DNA of 44,842 bases from Arachidicoccus rhizosphaerae (GTDB lineage: Bacteria > Bacteroidota > Bacteroidia > Chitinophagales > Chitinophagaceae). The notes beneath the pieces are model-generated. The model was not told the origin of the DNA and ran no database searches. It worked only from the letters and a program-made list of their open reading frames with translations. The position numbers were made by a program, and so were the translations under genes. Of the stretch, positions 32,645-39,240 are shown piece after piece (position 1 is the first letter of the stretch; every line of letters begins with the position of its first letter). Location of the stretch: contig NZ_FNQY01000031.1 of assembly GCF_900107765.1 (NCBI RefSeq), positions 1 through 44,842 on the forward strand, written 5' to 3'.

Positions 32645-33166
32645 ATGACAAAGAATTATTACCCGGAACTCCCAGTAGTGGACTACCATAAGACGAGCAT
32701 TGAAATGGGAGTCGCCATTGCAGCATTAAAGGCATTTGACGTATCCAGACAGGTTAAAATAGCAGCTTATTGTATTTTCCGGATTGAGAGCGGTAACGGA
32801 AAATATGGCGTTAATAATAATTATATCGGAGCCCAGGCGGACAATAACCGCTGGCCTGATTCTCTCAATCAGTATATCATAGGAACCGCCGTAAAGAAAG
32901 AGAATATGACCGGCAAAGAAAGGCGTTTTCTAGCCTTTAAAGACGTGTCCGGCTCCTTTGCCTTTCTTATTGACCGGATTCTCAGCAGGGGTTTATACGT
33001 GGGCGGCCACTGCAATGTAATTGCGGACATGGATATCAACGATGCGCAGGATTGGGCGGTCGCTTATGAAAAATCGTGGGTATACGGTTCTAAAACGGCA
33101 AAAATCCCTGACAGCGAACTGCGGAATATTTTGTCGATTTATAAGGCGGGGGAAAGGGTATTTTAA
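32645..33166 (+). CDS. Endolysin, glucosaminidase/lysozyme-like
   Basis: 173 aa peptidoglycan hydrolase. RQVKIAAYCIFRIESGNGKYG holds a probable catalytic Glu in RIESG, followed by NNNYIGAQADNNRW and AFKDVSGSFAFLIDRILSRG, a pattern of GH73-like enzymes in Bacteroidota phages. No signal peptide, so release would need the holin. It is the last gene of the rightward late operon; a palindrome and a stem-loop follow. Confidence 0.75.
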   Translation: MTKNYYPELPVVDYHKTSIEMGVAIAALKAFDVSRQVKIAAYCIFRIESGNGKYGVNNNYIGAQADNNRWPDSLNQYIIGTAVKKENMTGKERRFLAFKDVSGSFAFLIDRILSRGLYVGGHCNVIADMDINDAQDWAVAYEKSWVYGSKTAKIPDSELRNILSIYKAGERVF

Positions 33167-33189
33167 TTGTGGCGAATTCGCCTTAATTA
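33164..33189. repeat. 26-base near-perfect palindrome after the late operon
   Basis: Centre GGCGAATTCGCC (33171-33182) is perfectly symmetric; outer arms TAATT (33164-33168) and AATTA (33185-33189) are also symmetric, with two unpaired bases each side. Begins on the endolysin stop codon. It may be a dimeric protein site. Confidence 0.7.
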
Positions 33190-33220
33190 GAGGGGATGTC
33201 GTGATTACCGACACCCTCTA
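33188..33220. terminator. Stem-loop between convergent operons
   Basis: TAGAGGG (33188-33194) with CCCTCTA (33214-33220), and TGTCG (33197-33201) with CGACA (33209-33213); a GA bulge on one side, loop 7 bases. Lies between the two stop codons of the convergent late and early operons. No T run on either strand. Confidence 0.6.
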
Positions 33221-33222
33221 GA

Positions 33223-33498
33223 TTACCTGATATGCCCTTTCATGTAGCCATCAATTTTTTGTTCAAATAGTAATTGCCGGGACATTAAATCGTACAACTT
33301 CTCTTTTCCGAGTCTCACTAGCTCAAAAGGATCTGTAAACTTAATATCGCTTTGCTTAATATTCCTATTCCCGTTTAAATAATGCATCTTAAATTCTGCT
33401 GCTGTAAAATGCTTGTTTCCTAACGTTACCAATTTTCTAGTAGAGAACGCCTGCTCAAAAATCCAATTAACATCATCTTCTGTCATAAATTCAGCCAT
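33223..33498 (-). CDS. Small hypothetical protein (91 aa)
   Basis: Not recognised. 91 aa from the ATG at 33498 (MAEFMTEDDVNWIFEQAFSTR); a TTG two codons upstream is less likely. Helical, charged, no membrane segment. Set apart from the early operon by a terminator (33584-33612) and a near-palindrome TTGCCAA/TTGGTAA (33554-33567), so it is probably regulated on its own. A moron-type prophage gene is possible. Confidence 0.5.
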   Translation of the reverse strand: MAEFMTEDDVNWIFEQAFSTRKLVTLGNKHFTAAEFKMHYLNGNRNIKQSDIKFTDPFELVRLGKEKLYDLMSRQLLFEQKIDGYMKGHIR

Positions 33499-33553
33499 TA
33501 CCAATTATTTTAGCAAATAAAGCCAGTTTTATGAGAATAGACAAATATTTTTT

Positions 33554-33567
33554 TTGCCAATTGGTAA
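33554..33567. promoter_or_regulatory. Near-palindrome upstream of the 91-aa gene
   Basis: TTGCCAA followed directly by TTGGTAA, symmetric except for one position. It is 56 bases upstream of the 33498 start, where an operator could lie. Inference only. Confidence 0.35.
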
Positions 33568-33583
33568 CAGCCTGATTTATATT

Positions 33584-33612
33584 AAAAAGCCCCTCAATTA
33601 CGAAGGGTTTTT
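33584..33612 (-). terminator. Terminator of the early operon
   Basis: On the minus strand CCCTTC and GAGGGG pair around a 6-base loop, flanked by AAAAA and TTTTT. It lies 27 bases beyond the stop of the 29-aa peptide gene. Confidence 0.7.
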
Positions 33613-33638
33613 CCGTTATAGAAATCCCCATGTCTGGC

Positions 33639-33728
33639 TTAATCTCTTTTCCTGCCCGTAATAATACACCACACTACAATAACTAAAAAGGATGCAGTAC
33701 AAAGAACGCCTATTGTTGAAAATATCAT
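33639..33728 (-). CDS. 29-residue single-pass membrane peptide
   Basis: Small open frame starting within an ATGA overlap with the gene upstream (33725-34117): ATG 33728-33726, TGA 33727-33725. The peptide begins MIFSTIGVLC, is almost entirely a membrane helix (about residues 4-24, ending VVWCIITG) and finishes with the basic tail RKRD. The coupling and the terminator 27 bases after it support a real gene. Function unknown. Confidence 0.5.
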   Translation of the reverse strand: MIFSTIGVLCTASFLVIVVWCIITGRKRD

Positions 33729-34117
33729 CTGTTATTCTTTATTTCATTAATAATCATTGACGTGCAGCATAGTATCAAAAGACAAATGCAGCACCCAATT
33801 TTGTTTATTTCGCTAGCATGGCCAAAGAACAGTTTGGCCATGATAACTATTGTCGATAGGAATATAATTAGCTTATTCATCTTACCGCCCTCCTTTATAT
33901 CTTCCAGTCGCTGTTCTAGCTCCCTGATTTTAGCTTCTTTGGCATCGGCTAGGCGTTTCCATGTTTCCGCATCTGCTTGGCCAGCTGTAATGCCTGCTAA
34001 ATGCTCTAGGTCGGCATATTCAAACATGGCGGCTTCTACCTTAGTGAAGGTTACGGGGCCTAGTTGTGGGCTCCCTAAGTGTTTTTTGAGTATTTGTTGT
34101 GCTGTCATTTGATTCAT
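33725..34117 (-). CDS. Hypothetical protein with C-terminal membrane part, possible internal start
   Basis: 130 aa. Residues 1-79 are soluble and helical, ending in a coiled coil (WKRLADAKEAKIRELEQRLEDI); residues 80-130 have two membrane helices (KLIIFLSTIVIMAKLFFG; IGCCICLLILCC). Met80 (ATG at 33880-33878) is preceded by AAGGAGG seven bases away, an unusually good Shine-Dalgarno site for this phylum, so a 51-aa membrane protein may also be made. Not recognised. Dual-start membrane proteins occur among holins, but this gene is away from the lysis cassette. Confidence 0.5.
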   Translation of the reverse strand: MNQMTAQQILKKHLGSPQLGPVTFTKVEAAMFEYADLEHLAGITAGQADAETWKRLADAKEAKIRELEQRLEDIKEGGKMNKLIIFLSTIVIMAKLFFGHASEINKIGCCICLLILCCTSMIINEIKNNR

Positions 34118-34141
34118 TTGCTGCTTTTTATTGGTTATTTA

Positions 34142-34453
34142 CTATAAATCCCATTCGCCGTTAATCTTTACAATACGGCTCCTGTCTACTGGTATCAGTT
34201 TGCCGGTGTCCTCATCTCTGAAATTTTCCACCCAGTTGACCCTGCCTACCATGCGCTTTTTGTTAATTGCCGTCCTCCTCCGGTCATTATTGGGATATTC
34301 CTTGTAATGCTCCTCCATTTCAGTATACCACTGTGTTTCATCAGAGGTCATTAAAGCGGCTTTGAGAAGTTCCAGATTTTCTGCCTGCAGATCCGCAATT
34401 CGCTTGTTGTTGTCGGCTATCTGGTCATTGAATTCTTTACGTGTTGTACTCAT
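34142..34453 (-). CDS. Hypothetical protein with N-terminal coiled coil (103 aa)
   Basis: Not recognised. Residues of about 5-35 are a coiled coil (EFNDQIADNNKRIADLQAEN); the remainder is basic and aromatic (HYKEYPNNDRRRTAINKKR; VGRVNWVENFRDEDTG). The 33-base spacer before its ATG holds a small hairpin (34461-34477) like one at 43917-43935. Part of a run of short early genes. Confidence 0.5.
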   Translation of the reverse strand: MSTTRKEFNDQIADNNKRIADLQAENLELLKAALMTSDETQWYTEMEEHYKEYPNNDRRRTAINKKRMVGRVNWVENFRDEDTGKLIPVDRSRIVKINGEWDL

Positions 34454-34460
34454 TCTATTG

Positions 34461-34477
34461 CTGGTTATCGTTGCCAG
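34461..34477 (-). other. Intergenic hairpin, spacer type A (copy 1)
   Basis: CTGG (34461-34464) and CCAG (34474-34477) with a 9-base loop; followed on the plus strand by TGCGGTT. Loop and flank closely match 43917-43942 while the stem bases differ but still pair. Confidence 0.5.
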
Positions 34478-34486
34478 TGCGGTTTA

Positions 34487-34744
34487 TTAATTACTGCTTA
34501 TTATCTTGTATTTATAGACGTTGGCTGCAATTACATCATTGTAGTCATTATTGATATACAGCTCTGGTATTACCTTATCCCCATTCCAACCGTGATTACT
34601 ATTATTTAATTTTGGGAATGATGAGGACGGAACTGCAATAGTGTCCTTCGTGTCGTTAATGTACGTTACCTCAATACGGTACGTTCGTTTTTTACTGCAT
34701 GATGCAATCAATACGATCATTGCAATTATGAGTAGTTTTTTCAT
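34487..34744 (-). CDS. Small phage lipoprotein (85 aa)
   Basis: 85 aa. Signal MKKLLIIAMIVLIASC with a clear lipobox (IASC) and a following SKKR; the mature part is short and beta-like (TYRIEVTYINDTKDTIAVPS). Would be exported and lipid-anchored. Prophage-encoded lipoproteins often block superinfecting phages; that role is inferred only. Preceded by a hairpin with a GGGGGC stem (34759-34774). Confidence 0.6.
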   Translation of the reverse strand: MKKLLIIAMIVLIASCSKKRTYRIEVTYINDTKDTIAVPSSSFPKLNNSNHGWNGDKVIPELYINNDYNDVIAANVYKYKIISSN

Positions 34745-34758
34745 TTATTTGGTTTTGT

Positions 34759-34774
34759 GGGGGCCGAAGCCCCC
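34759..34774 (-). other. Hairpin with tetraloop in the early operon
   Basis: GGGGGC (34759-34764), loop CGAA (TTCG on the minus strand), GCCCCC (34769-34774). No T run; placed 15 bases upstream of the lipoprotein ATG. Confidence 0.6.
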
Positions 34775-34780
34775 GGGTGA

Positions 34781-35011
34781 TTAATCTTTCCAGGTAATTG
34801 CCTTTACAGCCCACATTTGAGCGGTCTGGGCTTCCGTAATAGCTACTGAACACATTCTTTTTACGTCCGGGCTGTCGCTGGCATTACGTACGTTGTTGAT
34901 CTGATCTATTGCATCAGCAAAAGTTTGCTTGATCAAATCAACTGCATTGTCATTGGAAGGGTTAAAACTCAAACCAACTTGTTTTTGTCCAAATGATTGT
35001 TCCATATTCAT
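34781..35011 (-). CDS. Acb2-like cyclic-nucleotide sponge candidate (anti-CBASS)
   Basis: 76 aa. The C-terminal half, VKRMCSVAITEAQTAQMWAV followed by KAITWKD, matches the end of the Acb2/Tad1 hairpin family (small Ala/Ile-Thr helix, then A-M-W-A-x-K-A-I). The preceding helix AVDLIKQTFADAIDQINNVR fits the first arm of the hairpin. Acb2 proteins form hexamers that bind cyclic di- and trinucleotides and block CBASS and related defences. The N-terminal SFGQKQVGLSFNPSND is a short extension seen in this type of protein. Family call by eye; no binding shown. It sits among short early genes, as counter-defence genes often do. Confidence 0.65.
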   Translation of the reverse strand: MNMEQSFGQKQVGLSFNPSNDNAVDLIKQTFADAIDQINNVRNASDSPDVKRMCSVAITEAQTAQMWAVKAITWKD

Positions 35012-35014
35012 AAA

Positions 35015-35034
35015 TGCCTATTGTACGTTAGGCA
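35015..35034 (-). other. Intergenic hairpin before the Acb2-like gene
   Basis: TGCCTA (35015-35020) and TAGGCA (35029-35034), loop 8 bases, ending just upstream of the ATG at 35011, so it could affect translation start. Confidence 0.5.
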
Positions 35035-35067
35035 ACGGTTAATTTTATTTGTGGCTTTTGCCGGTGA

Positions 35068-35313
35068 TTAATTCATTAATTCGTGCTGTCTATACTCTTC
35101 ATTACCATAAAATCCTAAACAGTATGAGTCCCAATCATCCCATGATAAGTCGCCTAGATGGAATCCATTTTCTTTATATTCCTGACATCTGTTGTACCAA
35201 TCACGATAAGTGTCTCCTGATTTTTTCGGCGGATAACCATGCGTATATCCTTTCCCTGAAAAAGTTTCGCCTTCTACGGATCCATCAGGGAGTATTTTTT
35301 TCTGATTTGCCAT
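35068..35313 (-). CDS. Small hypothetical protein (81 aa)
   Basis: Not recognised. 81 aa, very aromatic and acidic (DTYRDWYNRCQEYKENGFHL; DLSWDDWDSYCLGFYG), hydrophilic, no signal. Separated from both neighbours by the recurring TAATCACC-type spacer. Short acidic early proteins can be DNA mimics or inhibitors, but nothing here proves it. Confidence 0.5.
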   Translation of the reverse strand: MANQKKILPDGSVEGETFSGKGYTHGYPPKKSGDTYRDWYNRCQEYKENGFHLGDLSWDDWDSYCLGFYGNEEYRQHELMN

Positions 35314-35342
35314 TTTATTGCTTTGTAGCTTTCGCCGGGTGA

Positions 35343-36008
35343 TTAATTTGCTAATAATTTAGTTGCACCCATTGTCAATGCGCCTGAAATATCTTCCTGA
35401 CTTAAAAGGTTGATCATAAAAACAGAGGCTTTTTGAATTTGTTCCTTTATCTGAGTAAGTGTATTTAATGCTTCCTGGCTGAACTCAATTATTTGTTCCC
35501 CACTGTTTTCTGACGTGCTTTTATGTGTGATATAGCCGTCACATTCCTTTTGCCAATCCCTATCCGGATAATCATATTCATTAGTAGGTAAAGCTTCGTG
35601 CAGGTAAACCCTGCCGTCAATAGTTTCTTCTATCAACACCCTAAAACCAAATGCAAAATGCGCCCTTTTATGATCATAGAATCCGCCTATTTCAAACTTG
35701 TTTCCGTACGGTAATGTTTCTTTTATAAATTCTCCCTCTGGATGTTTTGCAAATTCCCCGCTCACACCGAATGAAATCCCTATTTTTAGTTTCATTGACG
35801 TATTTGCTTTTAGGTAATCAGAAAAAGCTTTGCTGATTATATCTTCCAATTCTTGTAATGAGTTGGCGGTTAATCGACTGTCTAATCCTAATTTTTCGGC
35901 CATTAGATATGATAGATTAGTACTGAATACACCTTGTGAGTTACAATTGAATGCAACGGTTATTTCTTGACCATCGAGTACGTACTTTTCTGTTTTGATC
36001 TTTGCCAT
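35343..36008 (-). CDS. Hypothetical early protein (221 aa)
   Basis: Not recognised. Start chosen at the ATG at 36008 (MAKIKTEKYVLDGQEITVAF), four bases after the PcfJ stop. 221 aa: alpha/beta N-terminal part, a middle GISFGVSGEFAKHPEGEFI with a beta-rich FEIGGFYDHKRAHFAFGFRV, and a C-terminal helical end (LNTLTQIKEQIQKASVFMI). No catalytic motif seen. Co-transcribed with the PcfJ and PcfK genes. Confidence 0.5.
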   Translation of the reverse strand: MAKIKTEKYVLDGQEITVAFNCNSQGVFSTNLSYLMAEKLGLDSRLTANSLQELEDIISKAFSDYLKANTSMKLKIGISFGVSGEFAKHPEGEFIKETLPYGNKFEIGGFYDHKRAHFAFGFRVLIEETIDGRVYLHEALPTNEYDYPDRDWQKECDGYITHKSTSENSGEQIIEFSQEALNTLTQIKEQIQKASVFMINLLSQEDISGALTMGATKLLAN

Positions 36009-36012
36009 TTTA

Positions 36013-37341
36013 TTACGCTGTTTTGAGTGCGGATCTCTCCGCTGAGTTATCAATTATTTTCTTAAGCCTAGGCAGGCCTTTTTTAACGAGCTTCAGGATC
36101 CGGTCGTGATACTCTGTGGCACGGTTGAACTTGCCACGGGCCTGCAATATTTCGAATGACCTCAGGCTGAGTTCAATTGTCTCTACCGGTTCGCCTTCTA
36201 TACGGGCGCTCATGATGAGTGAATTCTGTTTGGTAAAATAGCTGTTGGTAAATACGCAGTGATGCAGGACTTTAGCCTCCTGCTCAAATTCGGGTATCGT
36301 CTCCAGCACTTTGACCGTGATCTCTTCATCACCCACAGCGAATCCAATAAAAGGCTGGATTCTTTCCATAAATGCCTTGGCCGCCTCCTGATCCGCTCTT
36401 ATCCGATCGGCCTCTCTCATTGCATTGATTCTGGCTCTTTCCGCTTCGTTAATACGGCTCCTTTTAGCTACCAACTGATCATGCACCCTTTTCAGGTCTT
36501 TAGGGCAGACATACTTAGGATTTCGCAGGTCCTTCCCAAAGCCGTCCAGTAAGGTCAGATAATCAAACCATGTCCTTGCGTCTTTCACCGTGTATTTATT
36601 CCGGAGGCAAATTTTTATTGATGGCCAGTATCTGTAAATACGCCCCATCGATTCCTCGCAATGAGACAGCAGCCACCACTGTTTAGCTTTGATCAACGTC
36701 TCTGCCTTAGGCTCGCTGCCTATAATCCGGATTGCTTCCTCCATATCCAAGCCACCCAGCTCATGCGTAATGCCTATTTTCCTGTATTCAGGTTTGATGC
36801 AGGAGTCCGGATGATACTTGCAGGGATAGATGCGATACTTATTATACGCGTAGCCACGACTCACGTCTTTTCGGATCTCCCAGTCACCTATCCAGCTGTC
36901 ACAGAAAAAGGAGGTATTATGCAACCTGCCGATCTTGGTCGTCTTGCCTGTATCGTCAATCCAATATTCCAGGATTCTAGTGTGAGAGATATAAGCAGGT
37001 TGTCCTTTTTTATGACTGGAGATAATCTCAAAATTAGCCACCACCTGAAACCCGCTAAACAGATAGGCAATAGCGTAATATTCAACCTGTTTAAGGGTTG
37101 TTTTTCTATTGTAAAAGACTTTGAGCTTTTGATCGCAATGGGGACAGGTTGCTCGCCGGCGGCTGATCAGTTCCAGTCCGAATGTCTCACCGCAATCCAA
37201 ACAGAAGCAGCTTGTTTTGTTGGCATACCCTACGTGCCTGAGGCAGTTTTGCTCCGCCCACTGTTCCTGCTTTGCAGTGATTTCAGGCAGCATATTGCTA
37301 AGCCTTACCACCTCTAGTTCCAGTTTTGTTCTTGCTTTCAT
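36013..37341 (-). CDS. PcfJ-like protein
   Basis: 442 aa. N-terminal zinc ribbon (C47 and C50 in CLDC, C66 and C69 in CPHC); central helical part; C-terminal PcfJ segment with LHHCVFTNSYFTKQNSLI and IELSLRSFEILQARGKFNRA. PcfJ was first named on conjugative plasmid pCF10 and is common in Bacteroidota phages and mobile elements beside PcfK. Its role is unknown; the zinc ribbon suggests nucleic-acid contact. Here it follows PcfK in the early operon as expected. Confidence 0.85.
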   Translation of the reverse strand: MKARTKLELEVVRLSNMLPEITAKQEQWAEQNCLRHVGYANKTSCFCLDCGETFGLELISRRRATCPHCDQKLKVFYNRKTTLKQVEYYAIAYLFSGFQVVANFEIISSHKKGQPAYISHTRILEYWIDDTGKTTKIGRLHNTSFFCDSWIGDWEIRKDVSRGYAYNKYRIYPCKYHPDSCIKPEYRKIGITHELGGLDMEEAIRIIGSEPKAETLIKAKQWWLLSHCEESMGRIYRYWPSIKICLRNKYTVKDARTWFDYLTLLDGFGKDLRNPKYVCPKDLKRVHDQLVAKRSRINEAERARINAMREADRIRADQEAAKAFMERIQPFIGFAVGDEEITVKVLETIPEFEQEAKVLHHCVFTNSYFTKQNSLIMSARIEGEPVETIELSLRSFEILQARGKFNRATEYHDRILKLVKKGLPRLKKIIDNSAERSALKTA

Positions 37342-37358
37342 TGTGTGCGATTGATGGT

Positions 37359-37808
37359 TTAGAATAGGGATTGCTGTATTGGCTGCTCGGCCACTGACTT
37401 GCTGCGCTTCTTTTTAAGGCTGTCCAGTTGTTTTTGGTAGACGTCCTGCATAGCCTTCTCTTTAGCGGATTCGATCTCGGCCTGGGTGAGCTTGACTTTT
37501 ACCGGGGCTTTTGGCGCTGTCTTGTCCTTAGTTTTACCCTCCAAATGATGATTAATGACTACAGTGCCGCTAACCGGCTTCCCGGGCTTAATATCATCCT
37601 CATCATAATAATGTATGGCCATTCCGTAGATCTCTGCATCATCAAAACCGTTGTATCCGCTGGCTTTGACTGTATTCAGGATGTAATTAACACAGTCATC
37701 CATGTTCTTACCCTCCTTAGCGAAGGCTACTGCGAATGCCGGATCGCTGTTTGCTTTTTCCTTCAGGTAATTGAAAATAACCTGTTTAAATTCCACTGTT
37801 GCTTTCAT
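37359..37808 (-). CDS. PcfK-like protein
   Basis: 149 aa. Contains the PcfK pattern MKATVEFKQVIFNYLKEKAN, MDDCVNYILNTVKASGYNGF and AEIYGMAIHYYDEDDIKPG; the C-terminal third is a Lys-rich helix (IESAKEKAMQDVYQKQLDSL) ending QQSLF. Function unknown; almost always adjacent to PcfJ. The final QxSLF looks like a sliding-clamp-binding motif, but that is inference. Confidence 0.85.
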   Translation of the reverse strand: MKATVEFKQVIFNYLKEKANSDPAFAVAFAKEGKNMDDCVNYILNTVKASGYNGFDDAEIYGMAIHYYDEDDIKPGKPVSGTVVINHHLEGKTKDKTAPKAPVKVKLTQAEIESAKEKAMQDVYQKQLDSLKKKRSKSVAEQPIQQSLF

Positions 37809-37819
37809 TGTATTGTGTT

Positions 37820-38155
37820 TTAATCAATTATAAATCGTAAATTCTTCAAGTGTTGCATAAGCGCCGGAACGCCTCTTTCTTTCTCGTATTCCCGCTTCCC
37901 CCGTGGGGTGTACTCGGACTTAATGCTCTCTATCCAAGTCCAATAATTGCGTTCTATCTGCCCGATCTTGCCTGAAATGCGCCGCTCTTCAGCTATCAGA
38001 TATGATTTTTTAGGCTTTACTTCAAGTAAGAGCAAAACGTCTTTCAGGTAAGCCAGTTCTTTACGGATCTGATTTTTACGTTTCCGGGGGGGGCATTCTG
38101 CCATTTCAGAAGCCAGCCCCGCCATTAGCTTTTTGATTTGTTTTATTGACTTCAT
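37820..38155 (-). CDS. Hypothetical basic helical protein (111 aa)
   Basis: Not recognised. 111 aa, highly basic and helical (PPRKRKNQIRKELAYLKDVL; TWIESIKSEYTPRGKREYEK). Possible nucleic-acid-binding protein. Lies between the DnaA-domain fusion and PcfK genes with an 11-base gap downstream. Confidence 0.5.
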   Translation of the reverse strand: MKSIKQIKKLMAGLASEMAECPPRKRKNQIRKELAYLKDVLLLLEVKPKKSYLIAEERRISGKIGQIERNYWTWIESIKSEYTPRGKREYEKERGVPALMQHLKNLRFIID

Positions 38156-38182
38156 TGTATTGTGGGTTTTTGCGCCTCCAGC

Positions 38183-38773
38183 TTACGCTATCAGCCGTTC
38201 TTTAATTTGAGTAATTACTTCCGTAGTTCTTTCATCCCCTGCGCTGAGCAGTCTCTTGGCGGTATTTCTGTTGTGGATAACAGAGGTATGATCCATCCCG
38301 AACATCTGAGCCAGCGCAACAAAAGTTGTGCTCTGGTATTTCCACGCCAGGTAAAAGATAGCTCGGCGGATCTCCACGATCGTACCTTTTCTGGTTCTCG
38401 CCCGGATCTTGTCAAAAGACATCCCCGTCACTTCCTCAGCTGCACGAATGATGTCATCAATGCTTACCTGCTGAGGCTGGTACATGATTCTCTTGCTGGC
38501 CTCGTCGGCGGCGGCAACCTCTTTACGAGCGCTCTGGCAGCTCTCCCATCCAGGCAGCAGATAGACCCCGCTGCACTTGTTGAAAAAGGGGATAAGGAAA
38601 CGGGATTCTTCCTCCGCACTGTTAAGACCTTCCTCATCCACCTCATTAAACTTCAGAATTTCTTCCAGCGGGTTGATGGCCACCCACCCCATTTTCCGGA
38701 TCTGCATCTCAGCTTCTGAGAACACGTTCCTTGGCGTGCCTTTACGCTTACCGATGATGTATATTAGTTCCAT
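38183..38773 (-). CDS. DUF4406 - DnaA domain IV fusion protein
   Basis: 196 aa. Residues 1-98 resemble DUF4406 (deoxyribosyltransferase-like fold): IYIIGKRKGTP at the start and LPGWESCQSARKEVAAADEA. Residues 104-193 are DnaA domain IV, the origin-box-binding domain, with the signature FGMDHTSVIHN (158-168; bacterial DnaA has DHTTV) after RRAIFYLAWKYQSTTFVALA. The DnaA AAA+ ATPase is absent. The protein could bind DnaA boxes without opening an origin. Perfect DnaA boxes occur in the phage control region (10190, 12386), and one lies inside this gene (38272-38280). Confidence 0.8.
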   Translation of the reverse strand: MELIYIIGKRKGTPRNVFSEAEMQIRKMGWVAINPLEEILKFNEVDEEGLNSAEEESRFLIPFFNKCSGVYLLPGWESCQSARKEVAAADEASKRIMYQPQQVSIDDIIRAAEEVTGMSFDKIRARTRKGTIVEIRRAIFYLAWKYQSTTFVALAQMFGMDHTSVIHNRNTAKRLLSAGDERTTEVITQIKERLIA

Positions 38774-38787
38774 GGTTTACCTCCTGA

Positions 38788-39240
38788 TTATTTAGTGAGT
38801 ACAGGTGCAATCAGCGCCTTGAACTCTTCCAGTGAACGAATAATGATGTAATTATGTCCCCTCTCCTGCACTTTGGCCTGCCACTCTTTTTGCGCTGCCT
38901 CCTGCGAGCCAGTGGGCGTTTTGAGTTCGATAAACAGAATGCGACCCTGTGGCAGCACTAGCACCAGGTCAGACACCCCCTTTACCACGCCCATGGCTTT
39001 AAACTTGTTACCCTCAATTGCGTTGCGGGCTTTATTATTCACATGAAACAGCATTCCTCTATGTTCCGGATAGGTGTTCCAGAACCACTGTGTAATGTCG
39101 GCTTGGAGACGGGATTCTGTTTGCTCGTTGCCAATCAGATTACTGGCCGGGGAGAACTGTCCGCTGGCTGTGGGCTTCGGCCCCTTATTTGAGTTTGGAA
39201 CTGGCCACCATGCAGTTGAGGGATTATTGATAGTATTCAT
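38788..39240 (-). CDS. VRR-NUC domain nuclease
   Basis: 150 aa. PD-(D/E)xK nuclease of the VRR-NUC family: GVVKGVSDLVLVLPQGRI with Asp91, then FIELKTPTGSQ with Glu105 and Lys107, and a helix ending QKEWQAKV. An N-terminal helix (LQADITQWFWNTYPEHR) and HVNNKA precede. Such stand-alone enzymes cut branched or structured DNA in phage replication or recombination. The start overlaps the end of the primase gene by 17 bases. Confidence 0.88.
   Translation of the reverse strand: MNTINNPSTAWWPVPNSNKGPKPTASGQFSPASNLIGNEQTESRLQADITQWFWNTYPEHRGMLFHVNNKARNAIEGNKFKAMGVVKGVSDLVLVLPQGRILFIELKTPTGSQEAAQKEWQAKVQERGHNYIIIRSLEEFKALIAPVLTK

Noticed and set aside
36661-37317. 218-residue plus-strand frame opposite PcfJ
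   Set aside because: It is the antisense shadow of the PcfJ gene, whose zinc ribbon and PcfJ motifs are clear on the minus strand.
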